Assembly (NCBI RefSeq): GCF_947495995.1 | Contig: NZ_CANMAX010000001.1 | Span: 806,001-870,000, forward strand | DNA from: an uncultured Tenacibaculum sp. | GTDB lineage: Bacteria; Bacteroidota; Bacteroidia; Flavobacteriales; Flavobacteriaceae | Reading direction: 5' to 3' | DNA: 64,000 nucleotides | In this document: positions 41,221 to 51,195 of the stretch, in pieces | Layout of the letters: every line of letters begins with the position of its first letter | How positions within the stretch are numbered: position 1 is the stretch's first letter | Notes under the pieces: model-generated | What the model saw: only the letters and a program-made list of their open reading frames with translations | Told to the model about the DNA's origin: nothing | Databases searched by the model: none | Made by a program: the position numbers and the translations under genes

Positions 41221-42195
41221 ATGAAAAATTGTTTCACACATATTAGTTCAGATAGCGAATTTGAAGAAAAAGCTTTTCAAACTTTTTCACATCAATTTGA
41301 AAATAATCCCGTGTATCGGTCATTTTGTGATTTGTTATACATACATCCTAGCGATGTAAAAGAAATACAACAAATTCCGTTTTTACCTATTCAATTTTTT
41401 AAATCACATCAAATTTTAAGTACTACTAATGCAGTACAAGAAGTTTTTAGTAGTTCTGGAACTACCGGTAGCATTACTAGTAAGCATTATGTTACCGATC
41501 TTTCTTTGTATGAAAAAAGTTATTTAGCTGGTTTCAAACATTTTTATGGAAACATCGAAGATTATGTTGTTTTAGCTTTATTACCAAATTATTTAGAGCG
41601 AAAAGGATCTTCGTTAATTTATATGGTTAACGATCTTATTCAAAAATCTAAGAATTCTGATAGTGGTTTTTATTTACATAATTTAGATGAACTTGCTACA
41701 AAATTGAAAACCCTCGATAATCAAGGAAAAAAAGTACTCTTAATAGGTGTTTCTTTTGCTTTATTAGATCTTGTTGAAGCCTATTCATTCAATCTAAAAA
41801 ATACGATTGTTATGGAAACTGGTGGAATGAAAGGAAGAAGAAAAGAACTAATTAGAAAAGAGCTTCATAGTATTTTAAAACAAGGATTTGGTACGAGAGA
41901 AATTCATTCTGAATATGGAATGACAGAATTATTAAGTCAAGGATATTCAACAGGAAACGGAATATTTAATTGTCCGCCTTGGATGAAAGTATTAACTCGA
42001 GATACCGAAGATCCTTTAACTATAGAAAATAACAACAAAACAGGAGGAATTAATGTTATTGACTTAGCAAATTATAACTCTTGTTCTTTTATTGCCACGC
42101 AAGATTTAGGAAAAATATACGACGACAATTCTTTCGAAATCATTGGTCGTTTTGATAATTCTGATATTCGTGGTTGTAATTTAATGGTTTTTTAG
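41221..42195 (+). CDS. LuxE/PaaK-like acyl-protein synthetase family protein
   Basis: The 324-residue protein is adenylate-forming-like: FSSSGTTGSITSKHYV is the nucleotide-binding P-loop (about residues 78-93), VMETGGMKGRRKEL the central motif and EYGMTELLSQGYS the adenylation motif. It closes with DLGKIYDDNSFEIIGRFDNS. LuxE enzymes activate fatty acids for transfer; flavobacterial relatives occur without luciferase genes and probably activate an acyl or aromatic acid. No partner gene is adjacent. Confidence 0.82.
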   Translation: MKNCFTHISSDSEFEEKAFQTFSHQFENNPVYRSFCDLLYIHPSDVKEIQQIPFLPIQFFKSHQILSTTNAVQEVFSSSGTTGSITSKHYVTDLSLYEKSYLAGFKHFYGNIEDYVVLALLPNYLERKGSSLIYMVNDLIQKSKNSDSGFYLHNLDELATKLKTLDNQGKKVLLIGVSFALLDLVEAYSFNLKNTIVMETGGMKGRRKELIRKELHSILKQGFGTREIHSEYGMTELLSQGYSTGNGIFNCPPWMKVLTRDTEDPLTIENNNKTGGINVIDLANYNSCSFIATQDLGKIYDDNSFEIIGRFDNSDIRGCNLMVF

Positions 42196-42239
42196 AGACT
42201 AATAAATATATTTATATACTGATTTAAAATCATATACCG

Positions 42240-42689
42240 ATGAAAAAAACAATCTTCTATCTAGTTGCAATTTTTGCATCTACCCTTTTTTATCAATGTT
42301 CAAAAACAGATGATAAAGTAGCTGTTGGGGGTTACGATGTAGTTTCTTATTTTAAAAGTGAAACTCCTGTAAAAGGAAGTGAAACATTCACTACAGATCT
42401 TAATGGAAAAACATATTATTTTTCTAATGAAGAAAGTTTAAAAGAATTTACAAGTGATCCTGATAAGTATGTTCCTCAATATGGCGGATACTGTGCTTAT
42501 GCAGTTGCTGAAAAGAAAATAAAAATGGGTGTAGATCCTGAAGTATATGAAATAAGAGATGGAAAATTATATCTTTTTTACAATTCTTTTTTCGCTAATA
42601 AACTGAAAGATTGGCAAGAAGGAGATACCAAAGCACTTCAAGTTAAAGGAGATAAAAACTGGGAAGAAATTAAAAATTTAGATAAATAA
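42240..42689 (+). CDS. YHS domain lipoprotein
   Basis: The 149-residue protein has a lipoprotein signal (Cys at about 20, LFYQC) and a YHS-type domain: GGYDVVSYF, then TYYFSNEESLKEFTSDPDKY and VPQYGGYCAYAVA. The Cys in GGYCAYAV is the position where some relatives carry selenocysteine. YHS domains often bind copper or other metals. It overlaps the next, homologous gene by one base (TAATG). Confidence 0.85.
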   Translation: MKKTIFYLVAIFASTLFYQCSKTDDKVAVGGYDVVSYFKSETPVKGSETFTTDLNGKTYYFSNEESLKEFTSDPDKYVPQYGGYCAYAVAEKKIKMGVDPEVYEIRDGKLYLFYNSFFANKLKDWQEGDTKALQVKGDKNWEEIKNLDK

Positions 42690-43129
42690 TGGGTCGTTTT
42701 TTACTTGCTTTACTTTTTGTTGCGACTACAGCTTTTAGTCAAACTTCACATTTGAATACTAAAAAAGGAGTTGTTGCAAAAGGTTACGATGTTGTGGCTT
42801 ATTTTGGTAATGAAGCCATTAAAGGAAAAAAGAAATTTAGCACAGCATATGAAAATGCAACATATAGATTTTCTTCTGAAGAAAATTTAAATATTTTCAA
42901 AAGTAATCCTGCTAAATATATGCCTCAATACGGAGGTTACTGTGCTTATGCAGTTGGAGTAAATGGCGAAAAAGTAGATATTAATCCTAAGACTTTTGAA
43001 ATTAGAGATGGAAAATTATATCTATTCTATAATTCTTGGAGAACCAACACTTTAAAAGCTTGGTTAAAAGAAGATCCAAACAAATTAAGAAAAAAAGCAG
43101 ATGAGAACTGGTCGAAAATAGTGAACTAA
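42689..43129 (+). CDS. YHS domain secreted protein, tandem paralogue
   Basis: The 146-residue protein has a normal signal peptide (LLALLFVATTAFSQ) and the same domain as its neighbour (KGYDVVAYFG, TYRFSSEENLNIFKSNPAKY, MPQYGGYCAYAVG, EIRDGKLYLFYNS). The pair is a tandem duplication in which one copy is lipid-anchored and the other soluble in the periplasm. They may form a metal relay or complex; this is inference. The end overlaps the convergent MFS gene by 4 bases. Confidence 0.85.
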   Translation: MGRFLLALLFVATTAFSQTSHLNTKKGVVAKGYDVVAYFGNEAIKGKKKFSTAYENATYRFSSEENLNIFKSNPAKYMPQYGGYCAYAVGVNGEKVDINPKTFEIRDGKLYLFYNSWRTNTLKAWLKEDPNKLRKKADENWSKIVN

Positions 43130-44394
43130 CTTTTTTCTTCTTGTTCTTGCATATCTTTAGTTAAATCCAGCCTTCTTAAGGTTGGATTTTTTATTGCTGT
43201 AGTTATTACTGTTAATAACGTCATAGTTCCTCCAAAAACAACTGCAGTAACAGTTCCCATTAATTTAGCTGTTAATCCACTTTCAAAAGCTCCTAATTCG
43301 TTTGAAGAACCTACAAATATTGAATTTACAGATGCTACTCTACCTCGCATATGATCTGGTGTTTTTAATTGTAAAATCGTTTGTCTGATTACCATAGATA
43401 TTCCATCTGTAACTCCACTAAAAAATAGAGCTACAAGAGATAACCAAAAACTAGTTGATAAACCAAAAACTAGTATACAAATACCAAAACCAAAAATGGC
43501 TACTAAAAGCTTCTTTCCAGCATTTTTGCTAACTGGAATATAAGCTGTAATTAACATTGTTAAAAAAGCTCCCACAGCTGGTGCAGCGCTTAAAAAACCA
43601 AAACCTTCAGGTCCTACTTTTAAAATATCTTTAGCAAAAACAGGAAGTAAAGCCACTGCTCCACCGAAAAGAACAGAAATCATATCTAAAGTTAAAGCAC
43701 CTAGAATTACTTTGGAATTTTTAACAAATTGAATTCCTTCTTTTAAACTTTCAAAAATAGGTTCTCCAATCTTTTTATTTAAAATAGGCTTTTTCTTTAT
43801 AAACAATAATAAGACTAAAGATAGAGCTACAAGTGAAAATACGATTAATAGAGAAGAATCAACTCCAAATAAACTTATCGAAAAACCACCAAATGAAACA
43901 CCTAAAATTTTAGCTAGTTGCCAAGTTGAACTATTCCAAGTAGCAGCATTCGTATATAGTTTCTTTGGAACAATTAATGCTACCAAAGAAAAAATAGTTG
44001 GTCCGAAGAAAGAACGCAATAAACCTCCAAAAAATACTAGTGCATAAATTGAATATAAAACTGCATTATAACTCCAGCCTTTTGTATAATAATCGGAAGT
44101 AAGAAAATATAACCCTAAACTTATTAGTGAAAAAAGTGCAATACATATTGCTAGTAAATTTCTTTTTTCTTTTTGATCTACTACATGTCCTGCAAATAAA
44201 GCCATTGAAACAGCTGGAATAACTTCCATTAAACCAATAATTCCTATAGCTAGTTTAGAATTAGTGATTTCATAAATCTCATATTCTAAAATAAGAAATT
44301 GCATTGACCATCCAAAAACTAATACAAACCTTACTAACAAAAAAATATTGAATTCTCTTATTCGTAAAGATGCAAACGGATCTTGTTTTTGCAT
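43126..44394 (-). CDS. MFS transporter
   Basis: The 422-residue protein has about twelve membrane helices and the MFS signature AGHVVDQKEKRNLLAI between helices 2 and 3, with the matching DHMRGRVASVNSIFVGSSNE in the second half. The latter pattern is typical of the MdtG/TtgA-like enterobactin-exporter (EntS-like) subgroup of MFS. Substrate unknown. It lies 6 bases downstream of the ACT-domain gene and shares its transcript. Confidence 0.88.
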   Translation of the reverse strand: MQKQDPFASLRIREFNIFLLVRFVLVFGWSMQFLILEYEIYEITNSKLAIGIIGLMEVIPAVSMALFAGHVVDQKEKRNLLAICIALFSLISLGLYFLTSDYYTKGWSYNAVLYSIYALVFFGGLLRSFFGPTIFSLVALIVPKKLYTNAATWNSSTWQLAKILGVSFGGFSISLFGVDSSLLIVFSLVALSLVLLLFIKKKPILNKKIGEPIFESLKEGIQFVKNSKVILGALTLDMISVLFGGAVALLPVFAKDILKVGPEGFGFLSAAPAVGAFLTMLITAYIPVSKNAGKKLLVAIFGFGICILVFGLSTSFWLSLVALFFSGVTDGISMVIRQTILQLKTPDHMRGRVASVNSIFVGSSNELGAFESGLTAKLMGTVTAVVFGGTMTLLTVITTAIKNPTLRRLDLTKDMQEQEEKS

Positions 44395-44400
44395 AAAATT

Positions 44401-45060
44401 TTAGCTTAGTTTTAAATCCATCAGGATTGAAAATGTCTCATTAACATCTTGTTCTTTCACTACTATAGTCATTTCATGAGTAGTAGAAATAACTTCTTGA
44501 ACAGCAATATTTGCCCAAGCAAACTGTTTTAAGATAAAGTAATAAATACCTGACTGTTCTAAGTTTTCTTTCGGAAGTTTAATCGTTATAGATGCTAAAT
44601 CGTTTACATTGTTAATTAAAACTTCTTTTTCAAAAGTTTCTTTAATTAACGGTTGTAAAGTTTTACTTGCTACAATATTTGTTTCAAAAATACCTTGAGA
44701 TATTGTTAAAAATAAATCGTTGTTTTCTGAGGCTTCGCCTAAGATAGTTGCTATTCTTTTAAATAATGTTGAAGTATTTTTAAAAGTAAAATCACATAAG
44801 TCTGAACGTACAATTACATCACCTAAATCTAGCGCTAACTTCTTTATATTCTTACGGATACGTAACTCATTTGCAGGTGACAATCTATTAATTGCCATCA
44901 TAACTGCACCTACTTTCACTTCTTTCTTTAATTGTTGAGCTACTTCAGGTAATATTAACCTGGCGAGTGATGATACGTTGATTAGCTTTTCGTTAAGGGC
45001 TTCTTCTATAAAAGGAGTTTTTCTTATAGTAATTTCAACAGCTTCTTGAATTGTTTTCAT
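44401..45060 (-). CDS. ACT-domain-like protein of unknown function
   Basis: The 219-residue protein has an N-terminal helical part (TIRKTPFIEEALNEKLINVS, then SLARLILPEV), which looks like a winged-helix fold. A middle part with LTISQGIFETNIVAS and a C-terminal region SGIYYFILKQFAWANIAVQE followed by TIVVKEQDVNETFSILMDL complete it. The last region resembles an ACT domain of aspartate kinase type. It might sense an amino acid. It is co-transcribed with the MFS transporter, so regulation of or by the exported compound is conceivable. Confidence 0.65.
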   Translation of the reverse strand: MKTIQEAVEITIRKTPFIEEALNEKLINVSSLARLILPEVAQQLKKEVKVGAVMMAINRLSPANELRIRKNIKKLALDLGDVIVRSDLCDFTFKNTSTLFKRIATILGEASENNDLFLTISQGIFETNIVASKTLQPLIKETFEKEVLINNVNDLASITIKLPKENLEQSGIYYFILKQFAWANIAVQEVISTTHEMTIVVKEQDVNETFSILMDLKLS

Positions 45061-45270
45061 CGATGTTTAAAATTATACTAGTTGTTGTAAAAATATTAAA
45101 TTTTGTTAATTTTTATTTAACTTTTTATAAAATATTTAATAACTTTTTTATGCCGCTAGATTTTTTTTTTAATTTACTTTTGTGTCGTGAAAAATTTAGG
45201 GCGTTAGATGATGTTTGATTTCATTTTGTAGGTATTATTTGAAGGGTTTTTATACTTTTAACTTGAAAAG

Positions 45271-46266
45271 TTAATCTAACATATTTGTTAGTTTCTCAAA
45301 CACTTCTTTCGCCTCTTTTTTCCCATACAAAATGCTGTAAATGGCATCTATAATTGGTGTTTTAGCACCATTTTCTTCATTTATCTTGTAAGCACTTTTT
45401 GTCGCGTAATAGCCTTCAGCAACCATATTCATTTCTAACATTGCAGACTTTACAGTATATCCTTTTCCAATCATATTTCCGAACATTCTGTTTCTACTAA
45501 ATACCGAATAACCAGTCACTAACAAATCTCCTAAATAAGCAGAATTATTAATGTTTCGCTTCATACGATGTACTTTTTTAATATATCGTTTCATTTCACG
45601 AATGGCATTACTCATTAATACAGACTGAAAATTATCTCCATATCCTAAACCATGTGCAATACCAGCCGCAATAGCATAAATATTCTTTAACATGGCAGAA
45701 TATTCTGTACCGAAAATATCATCAGACACTTTAGTTTTAATATATCTTCCTTTGATACATTTACTAAGTTCTTTTGCTTTTCTTTGATCTTGAGAAGCAA
45801 TCGTTAAATACGATAAACGCTCCATCGCAACCTCTTCAGCATGACATGGTCCAGCTATAACTCCAATATTTTCGTAAGAAACATTATAATTTTTATGAAA
45901 ATGCTCTCCAACAATTAATCCTGTTTCTGGAACAATACCTTTAATCGCTGAAAAAATGATTTTATTATCTAATGATGCTGTTAATTTTTCTAATTCAGAA
46001 TTTAAAAAAGCAGAAGGAATCGCAAAAATAAGTACATCGTAATTCTCAACTAACTCGTTGATATCGTTTGTTAAATCTAATTGTTCAGGGTGCAATTCTG
46101 CAGAGCTTAAATAATTAGGATTATGCTTATTTCTTTTGATATGTTCTATTGCATAAACGCTTCTCATATACCAACCAATTTTGGCTGTATTTTCGGACAA
46201 CATTTTTACTATTGCAGTTGCCCAACTTCCTCCACCAAGAACTGCTATTTTTTCAAATTCGCTCAT
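45271..46266 (-). CDS. gpsA: NAD(P)H-dependent glycerol-3-phosphate dehydrogenase
   Basis: The 331-residue protein makes glycerol-3-phosphate for phospholipids. It has the NAD(P)-binding GGGSWATAI (about residues 11-19), FAIPSAF, IFSAIKGI and GPCHAEEVA, with the catalytic-domain segment FGTEYSAMLKNIYAIAAGI and the late DLLVTGYSVFSRNRMFG. The length is usual. A 210-base AT-rich gap lies downstream of it. Single-gene unit. Confidence 0.93.
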   Translation of the reverse strand: MSEFEKIAVLGGGSWATAIVKMLSENTAKIGWYMRSVYAIEHIKRNKHNPNYLSSAELHPEQLDLTNDINELVENYDVLIFAIPSAFLNSELEKLTASLDNKIIFSAIKGIVPETGLIVGEHFHKNYNVSYENIGVIAGPCHAEEVAMERLSYLTIASQDQRKAKELSKCIKGRYIKTKVSDDIFGTEYSAMLKNIYAIAAGIAHGLGYGDNFQSVLMSNAIREMKRYIKKVHRMKRNINNSAYLGDLLVTGYSVFSRNRMFGNMIGKGYTVKSAMLEMNMVAEGYYATKSAYKINEENGAKTPIIDAIYSILYGKKEAKEVFEKLTNMLD

Positions 46267-46334
46267 CTTTGTTGTTTGTTTTATAATGCTAAATTAATAA
46301 AACTATAATCTAGTAAGGAATTGTAAGTATTATT

Positions 46335-46342
46335 TATCTTTG
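46335..46342 (+). promoter_or_regulatory. -7 box of dut
   Basis: TATCTTTG lies 19 bases before the ATG at 46362. Confidence 0.65.
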
Positions 46343-46361
46343 AAACGCTAAAAAATGTGAA

Positions 46362-46793
46362 ATGAACGTTGAAATAATTAACAAATCAAAGCATCAAATT
46401 CCTACGTATGAAACTGAAGGTTCTGCAGGAATGGATTTAAGAGCTAATTTAAATGAACCTGTAATTTTAAAGCCTTTAGAAAGAGCTATTATTAAAACAG
46501 GATTGTTTATTGCTTTACCTCAAGGATATGAAGCTCAGGTTCGTCCTAGAAGTGGACTTGCAGCTAAAAAAGGAATTACTGTATTAAATTCTCCTGGAAC
46601 TGTAGATGCAGATTATAGAGGTGAAATTGGAGTGATTTTAGTAAATCTTTCTAATGATGAATTTACAGTGAACGATGGTGAGCGAATTGCACAATTAGTA
46701 ATAGCTAAACACGAACGTGTAAACTGGCAAGAAGTTTCTGTATTAGATGAAACTGAAAGAGGTGCTGGTGGATTTGGAAGTACTGGAGTTTAA
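46362..46793 (+). CDS. dut: dUTP diphosphatase
   Basis: The 143-residue trimeric dUTPase has all five motifs: [45 protein letters not shown] and the C-terminal [10 protein letters not shown] that closes the active site. It converts dUTP to dUMP, preventing uracil in DNA. The gene overlaps the convergent acetyltransferase by 4 bases. Confidence 0.96.
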   Translation: MNVEIINKSKHQIPTYETEGSAGMDLRANLNEPVILKPLERAIIKTGLFIALPQGYEAQVRPRSGLAAKKGITVLNSPGTVDADYRGEIGVILVNLSNDEFTVNDGERIAQLVIAKHERVNWQEVSVLDETERGAGGFGSTGV

Positions 46794-47332
46794 TTCAATA
46801 TTTTATACACCTGACTCATTTTTCTGTATTTATCATGCAATAAATCAAAAGGTAAAAAGCAATGTGAATGGTATTGATAACCTAGTTTTTTATAAAACTC
46901 AAAAGCTTGTGGTTTTTCATCCATAGCATCTAACCAAATCATTTCATATTGTTTTTTCTTTGCTTCATTTTCTAACCACAATAATAATTGCTTTCCAACA
47001 CCTTTACCTTGTGTTTTAGAATGTAAGTAAATTCGATGTAATTTTACTGCTTTTCTTTTCTCAGTAAAATTTTCTAATTCACTATTCCAATTCACTTTAA
47101 AATTACCAACTTTTTCTCCATCAACGACTACAAAGTAATAATCTGAATTTAGCTCTGCTAACTCTTTTACTATATTTTCTTCAGAATACTGACTGTTTAT
47201 ATACCAATTACCAGCATCTTCCCAGAAATAATCATAGGCTTGAGGATATACTTCTTTCATTAAATCAAACAAAATTGAAGTATCATTTGAAGTTATAGGA
47301 ACTAAACTTATTTGCTCGCTTACTGTAATCAC
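46790..47332 (-). CDS. GNAT family N-acetyltransferase
   Basis: The 180-residue protein shows VGNFKVNW, then [20 protein letters not shown] (about 95-114, acetyl-CoA loop), [20 protein letters not shown] and a final [12 protein letters not shown]. The spermidine/polyamine or ribosomal-protein acetylase type cannot be told. It is expressed separately from the amidohydrolase gene upstream, which ends in a terminator. Confidence 0.85.
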   Translation of the reverse strand: MITVSEQISLVPITSNDTSILFDLMKEVYPQAYDYFWEDAGNWYINSQYSEENIVKELAELNSDYYFVVVDGEKVGNFKVNWNSELENFTEKRKAVKLHRIYLHSKTQGKGVGKQLLLWLENEAKKKQYEMIWLDAMDEKPQAFEFYKKLGYQYHSHCFLPFDLLHDKYRKMSQVYKILN

Positions 47333-47348
47333 TTTTTTCTTTTAAAAA

Positions 47349-47378
47349 TAAAAAAACAGCTGTAGTTAAACTACAACT
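47349..47378 (-). terminator. Terminator of the amidohydrolase gene
   Basis: Arms agttgtagt / actacagct (G-U pair allowed) with a T-run on the minus strand. Confidence 0.75.
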
Positions 47379-47410
47379 ATTATCGAATTTCACAGAAAAC
47401 TATTCAGTGT

Positions 47411-49093
47411 TTATTTTTTATAAATTTCATTTCCATTAAAAACAGTTCTAATCACTTTTGTTTGGTTTATCTGATTTGTTGGAATCGTAAAAATATTCTG
47501 ATCTACAACGATAAAATCTGCCAATTTTCCTACTTCTAAAGAACCAACTTCATTTTCTTGTCGCATAACATAAGCACCGTTAATTGTATAGCCTTTAATA
47601 GCTTCTTCTAATGAAATATTTTGCGGATTACGTGTTACTGCATTTTGAATTCCTACAAAAGGATTTAATGTACTTACATTCCAATCGCTACTTAATGTCA
47701 ATCGAACGTTAGCATCTGTAAGAGATTTTATCGGAACTAAGTTATTCGCTAATGTTGTTCCTACCAATTCTACATTTTCTTGCCAGAATTCAGGTTTTGT
47801 AAATTCACCTGCTACTTGCGCATCTGCAGTAATATTTAATTGTTTAAATCGTGTAATATCTTCACTATCTACCATTTCAACATGAGTCAATCGATGACGA
47901 TTTTCTAAATTACTAGCATTTTCTATTGCATTTATAGCTTCATGAACTCCTCTATTTCCTATGGCATGAATATGAAAATCAAATCCAACACCTTCTAGTT
48001 CTCTAATATATTTTGCTATTCTATTTTCAGAAAAATAATTCAGTCCATTGTTTGTAGTTTTATTAAAGTAATCTACATGATAATCTGTGTGTAAAGCAGC
48101 TGTTGTATTGTGGGTAATTCCATCTGAATACAACTTAATTTGATTGATCTTTAATAAGCTATTCTTATTGTTACTAAATAATGACTTTAAACTAGTAATT
48201 TGAGCATCGTCATCGGCTTCAGGATACGCCCAAAGTCCTAAATTAAAACGAGCAGTTAACATTTTATCTTCTGCTAATTGTTGCCAAACTTTATGTTGAT
48301 TTCTCTTCCAATATGTTCTTGCATCTGATACAGATGTAATTCCATTTTTAGCAAGTTCTGGTAATACATAATTTACCATTCCATCGTATTCATTATTACT
48401 ATTTTCTAAAGATTTTTGAGCTATTTGAAAAACAATATCTCCAGCATTATCAATTAAAATTCCATTTAGTTTTCCTGCTTCTTTCATAAGAATTCCTCCA
48501 GTTGGATTTTCACTTGAATCTGTAAAATCTGCAAGTTCTAAGGCTTTAGAATTTACCCACATCGAATGTGATGTATGTTCCATAATAATTACCGGCCTAT
48601 TTGGTACAATTTCATCTAAAAGTAGCAACGGACTTTCTTCTGATGTTAAAAGTGTATTTATAGAATGACCAAAACCTATTAGCCAATCATTATCTATCTG
48701 TTCTTGTGAAGCTTGCTTAATTATGGGTAAATAATTGTTTATATCTTCTTCATTTTCATCTAATGTAAATGTTGTACTCGTTGCTCCTACTTCCATTGGA
48801 TGCATGTGAACATCGTGAAAACCTGGTAATACTAATTTCCCTTTTAAATCTATTTCTTCAACAGCATTATCCAAAGCATTTCTAGCTTCTGAATTCGATC
48901 CAACAAAAACAATTTTATTTTTTTCAATAATCATTGCTTCTGCCCAAGGTTGACTTTCATTAACCGTATAAATTTTACCATTAAAATATAACTTTTGATT
49001 GCTAGCGGTAATACTTATAGATTCTCTTTTTGAACACGATTGTGAACCTAATATTAAACTTAAAATGAGTACTATAATTTTCATTTTATTCAT
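47411..49093 (-). CDS. Amidohydrolase family lipoprotein (YtcJ-like)
   Basis: The 560-residue protein has a lipoprotein signal (LSLILGSQSC) and an amidohydrolase-3 domain. The metal-binding HDVHMHP (about 92-98), the FDFHIHAIGNRGVHEAI strand, RLTHVEM and a late LTLSSDWNVSTLNPF carry the conserved His/Asp residues. Relatives cleave N-acyl, imide or formamide bonds. As a lipoprotein it acts outside the cytoplasm. It lies 19 bases after an AraC-type regulator gene on the same strand, so the regulator likely senses or controls its substrate pathway. Confidence 0.87.
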   Translation of the reverse strand: MNKMKIIVLILSLILGSQSCSKRESISITASNQKLYFNGKIYTVNESQPWAEAMIIEKNKIVFVGSNSEARNALDNAVEEIDLKGKLVLPGFHDVHMHPMEVGATSTTFTLDENEEDINNYLPIIKQASQEQIDNDWLIGFGHSINTLLTSEESPLLLLDEIVPNRPVIIMEHTSHSMWVNSKALELADFTDSSENPTGGILMKEAGKLNGILIDNAGDIVFQIAQKSLENSNNEYDGMVNYVLPELAKNGITSVSDARTYWKRNQHKVWQQLAEDKMLTARFNLGLWAYPEADDDAQITSLKSLFSNNKNSLLKINQIKLYSDGITHNTTAALHTDYHVDYFNKTTNNGLNYFSENRIAKYIRELEGVGFDFHIHAIGNRGVHEAINAIENASNLENRHRLTHVEMVDSEDITRFKQLNITADAQVAGEFTKPEFWQENVELVGTTLANNLVPIKSLTDANVRLTLSSDWNVSTLNPFVGIQNAVTRNPQNISLEEAIKGYTINGAYVMRQENEVGSLEVGKLADFIVVDQNIFTIPTNQINQTKVIRTVFNGNEIYKK

Positions 49094-49112
49094 TTTTAAA
49101 ACTGATTTTTAA

Positions 49113-49970
49113 TCAGCCTTTAATTGGTATAAAAATTTCTGTTTTATAATCTGCTTCATTCGATGTATTTCCTTCATGAAGAATGTAGAATTCTAAAAAT
49201 GGCTTTTCTGTGATTTCATAAGAAGTTGTGAATAACCATTTCGTAAATATCTTATCGTAAGTATCGGCTATAGTTTTGTAAGAGCCTATGTGTTCAAAAA
49301 CTGCATAAGTTTCAGATGGTATTCCTTTAGTATTGAATTTAGAGTTTACCAATTCTAAATCATCTATAACCAAACAAGCATCGTAATGATAGCTTAATTT
49401 TTCTGATATAATAGGTTCATCCCAAATAATTCCAAAAGATTCAGCTGTATTTACATCAACTCCTAATCTTTCTGATTGTTCAATAAAATTATCCCAAATA
49501 CTATCTAAATCAGTACTATAATAATCACCTTTAAAGGTAGTATATAAGACTCTTTTCTCTGGTAAAACAGTAATTCTTTCCTCAAAAAAAGGCATAATTT
49601 CTTCTGTTATTTTTTCGCTTTTCTTAAATAATTCTTCTTTTTTATTTCTATACTTTGAAGGCGAAATACCAAAGTGTTTTTTAAATGCTTTACTGAAAGA
49701 AAATACATCTGAATATCCAACTTCTTCGGCGATCAGTTTTATTTCTTTTTGTGAATACACTAATATTTTTGCTGCGTTTTCTACCTTCAATCTTGTTACA
49801 TAAGCTCCTATAGTTTCACTATAAAATGCTTTAAATACTCTCTGTAAATTTCTGTATGAGAAACTCGATAATTGTTCTAATTCTGTGATAGAAATTTTCT
49901 GATTGTATTGAGTTCTTATGTAGGAAACTACTTGTTGCAACCGTTGTTTATAGAATTCTTTTGTTTCCAT
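49113..49970 (-). CDS. AraC-family regulator with GyrI-like effector domain
   Basis: The 285-residue protein has the same plan as its paralogue at 31715-32596: helix-turn-helix pair (RNLQRVFKAFYSETIGAYVT and IAEEVGYSDVFSFSKAFKKH), a linker and a GyrI-like domain from about residue 130 (ITVLPEKRVLYTTFKGDYYS). It is the first gene of a two-gene unit with the amidohydrolase. GyrI-like domains bind hydrophobic small molecules, and some hydrolyse them. Confidence 0.88.
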   Translation of the reverse strand: METKEFYKQRLQQVVSYIRTQYNQKISITELEQLSSFSYRNLQRVFKAFYSETIGAYVTRLKVENAAKILVYSQKEIKLIAEEVGYSDVFSFSKAFKKHFGISPSKYRNKKEELFKKSEKITEEIMPFFEERITVLPEKRVLYTTFKGDYYSTDLDSIWDNFIEQSERLGVDVNTAESFGIIWDEPIISEKLSYHYDACLVIDDLELVNSKFNTKGIPSETYAVFEHIGSYKTIADTYDKIFTKWLFTTSYEITEKPFLEFYILHEGNTSNEADYKTEIFIPIKG

Positions 49971-50037
49971 ATGGCAAATGTAGTATTGAAAATAGTCAGC
50001 GCTTTTGTCCTAAATTGACAATTGACATTTTAAGATA

Positions 50038-50072
50038 CAAAAAAAGCAATTGATTGACTCAATTGCTTTTAG
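50038..50072 (-). terminator. recA terminator
   Basis: Perfect 12-base arms aaaagcaattga / tcaattgctttt with a 5-base loop and T-run on the minus strand. Confidence 0.88.
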
Positions 50073-50096
50073 ATATAATTTTATTTTAGAAACGAA

Positions 50097-51104
50097 CTAT
50101 TCTTGGTTATCGATAGCTTCTTTAATTTTAGTTTCTAATTCTTCCATTAATTCTGGATTGTCTTTAATTAGGTTTTTAACAGCATCTCTACCCTGACCTA
50201 ATTTTGTGTCTCCATAACTAAACCAAGATCCACTCTTTTTAACAATACCAAGTTCTACACCGATATCTAAAATTTCACCAACTTTAGAAATTCCTAATCC
50301 GTACATAATATCAAATTCTGCAGTTTGGAATGGTGGTGCTACTTTGTTTTTAACAATTTTTACTTTAGTACTGTTACCAATAACACGATCTCCGTCTTTA
50401 ATTTGTGTTCTTCTACGAATATCTAAACGAACAGAAGCATAGAATTTTAATGCATTACCACCCGTTGTAGTTTCTGGATTTCCGAACATTACACCAATCT
50501 TCTCACGTAACTGGTTAATAAAGATTACTGTACAGTTAGTTTTACTGATAGTAGCTGTTAACTTACGTAATGCTTGAGACATTAAACGTGCATGTAATCC
50601 CATTTTAGAATCACCCATTTCACCTTCAATCTCAGATTTTGGTGTCAAAGCTGCTACAGAATCGACAACAACAATATCAATAGCTCCAGAACGAATTAAG
50701 TTATCAGCAATTTCTAATGCTTGTTCACCATGATCTGGTTGCGATATAATTAAGTTATCAACATCTACTCCTAAACTTTCAGCATAAAAACGATCGAAAG
50801 CATGTTCTGCATCAATAAATGCTGCAATTCCACCAGCTTTTTGAGCTTCAGCAATTGCATGTATAGTTAAGGTTGTTTTACCAGAAGATTCTGGTCCGTA
50901 TATTTCAATAATTCTTCCTCTAGGATATCCTCCAACACCTAACGCTAAATCTAACCCTAAAGAACCAGAAGAAATCGCATCTACATCGTCGATTACTTTA
51001 TCTCCTAATTTCATTACAGTTCCTTTTCCGTAAGACTTATCTAATTTATCTAGAGTGAGTTGAAGCGCTTTTAATTTCGCTTCTTTTTCTTTATCTGTTG
51101 CCAT
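50097..51104 (-). CDS. recA: Recombinase A
   Basis: The 335-residue protein has Walker [10 protein letters not shown] (residues 70-78), Walker [13 protein letters not shown], loop L1 [20 protein letters not shown], loop L2 [20 protein letters not shown] and the usual acidic C terminus. It pairs homologous DNA and triggers LexA/CI-type self-cleavage, so it could act on the S24 repressor at 3713-4528. It is divergent from the pseudouridine synthase gene, and I see no obvious SOS box in the 91 bases between them. Confidence 0.97.
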   Translation of the reverse strand: MATDKEKEAKLKALQLTLDKLDKSYGKGTVMKLGDKVIDDVDAISSGSLGLDLALGVGGYPRGRIIEIYGPESSGKTTLTIHAIAEAQKAGGIAAFIDAEHAFDRFYAESLGVDVDNLIISQPDHGEQALEIADNLIRSGAIDIVVVDSVAALTPKSEIEGEMGDSKMGLHARLMSQALRKLTATISKTNCTVIFINQLREKIGVMFGNPETTTGGNALKFYASVRLDIRRRTQIKDGDRVIGNSTKVKIVKNKVAPPFQTAEFDIMYGLGISKVGEILDIGVELGIVKKSGSWFSYGDTKLGQGRDAVKNLIKDNPELMEELETKIKEAIDNQE

Positions 51105-51160
51105 AAAATTGGTAAAAATTATTATAAAATAAGATATGCTAAGTTATGAAAAAAGTAGTG

Positions 51161-51168
51161 TAATTTTG
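51161..51168 (+). promoter_or_regulatory. -7 box of the pseudouridine synthase gene
   Basis: TAATTTTG lies 27 bases before the ATG at 51196. Confidence 0.6.
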
Positions 51169-51195
51169 ATTCCTTTTTCAGATTAACTATTTATT

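Noticed and set aside
45175..45270. Orphan plus-strand promoter box TACTTTTG at 45175-45182
   Set aside because: No gene, conserved structure or plus-strand terminator follows; a chance match in AT-rich DNA is likely.
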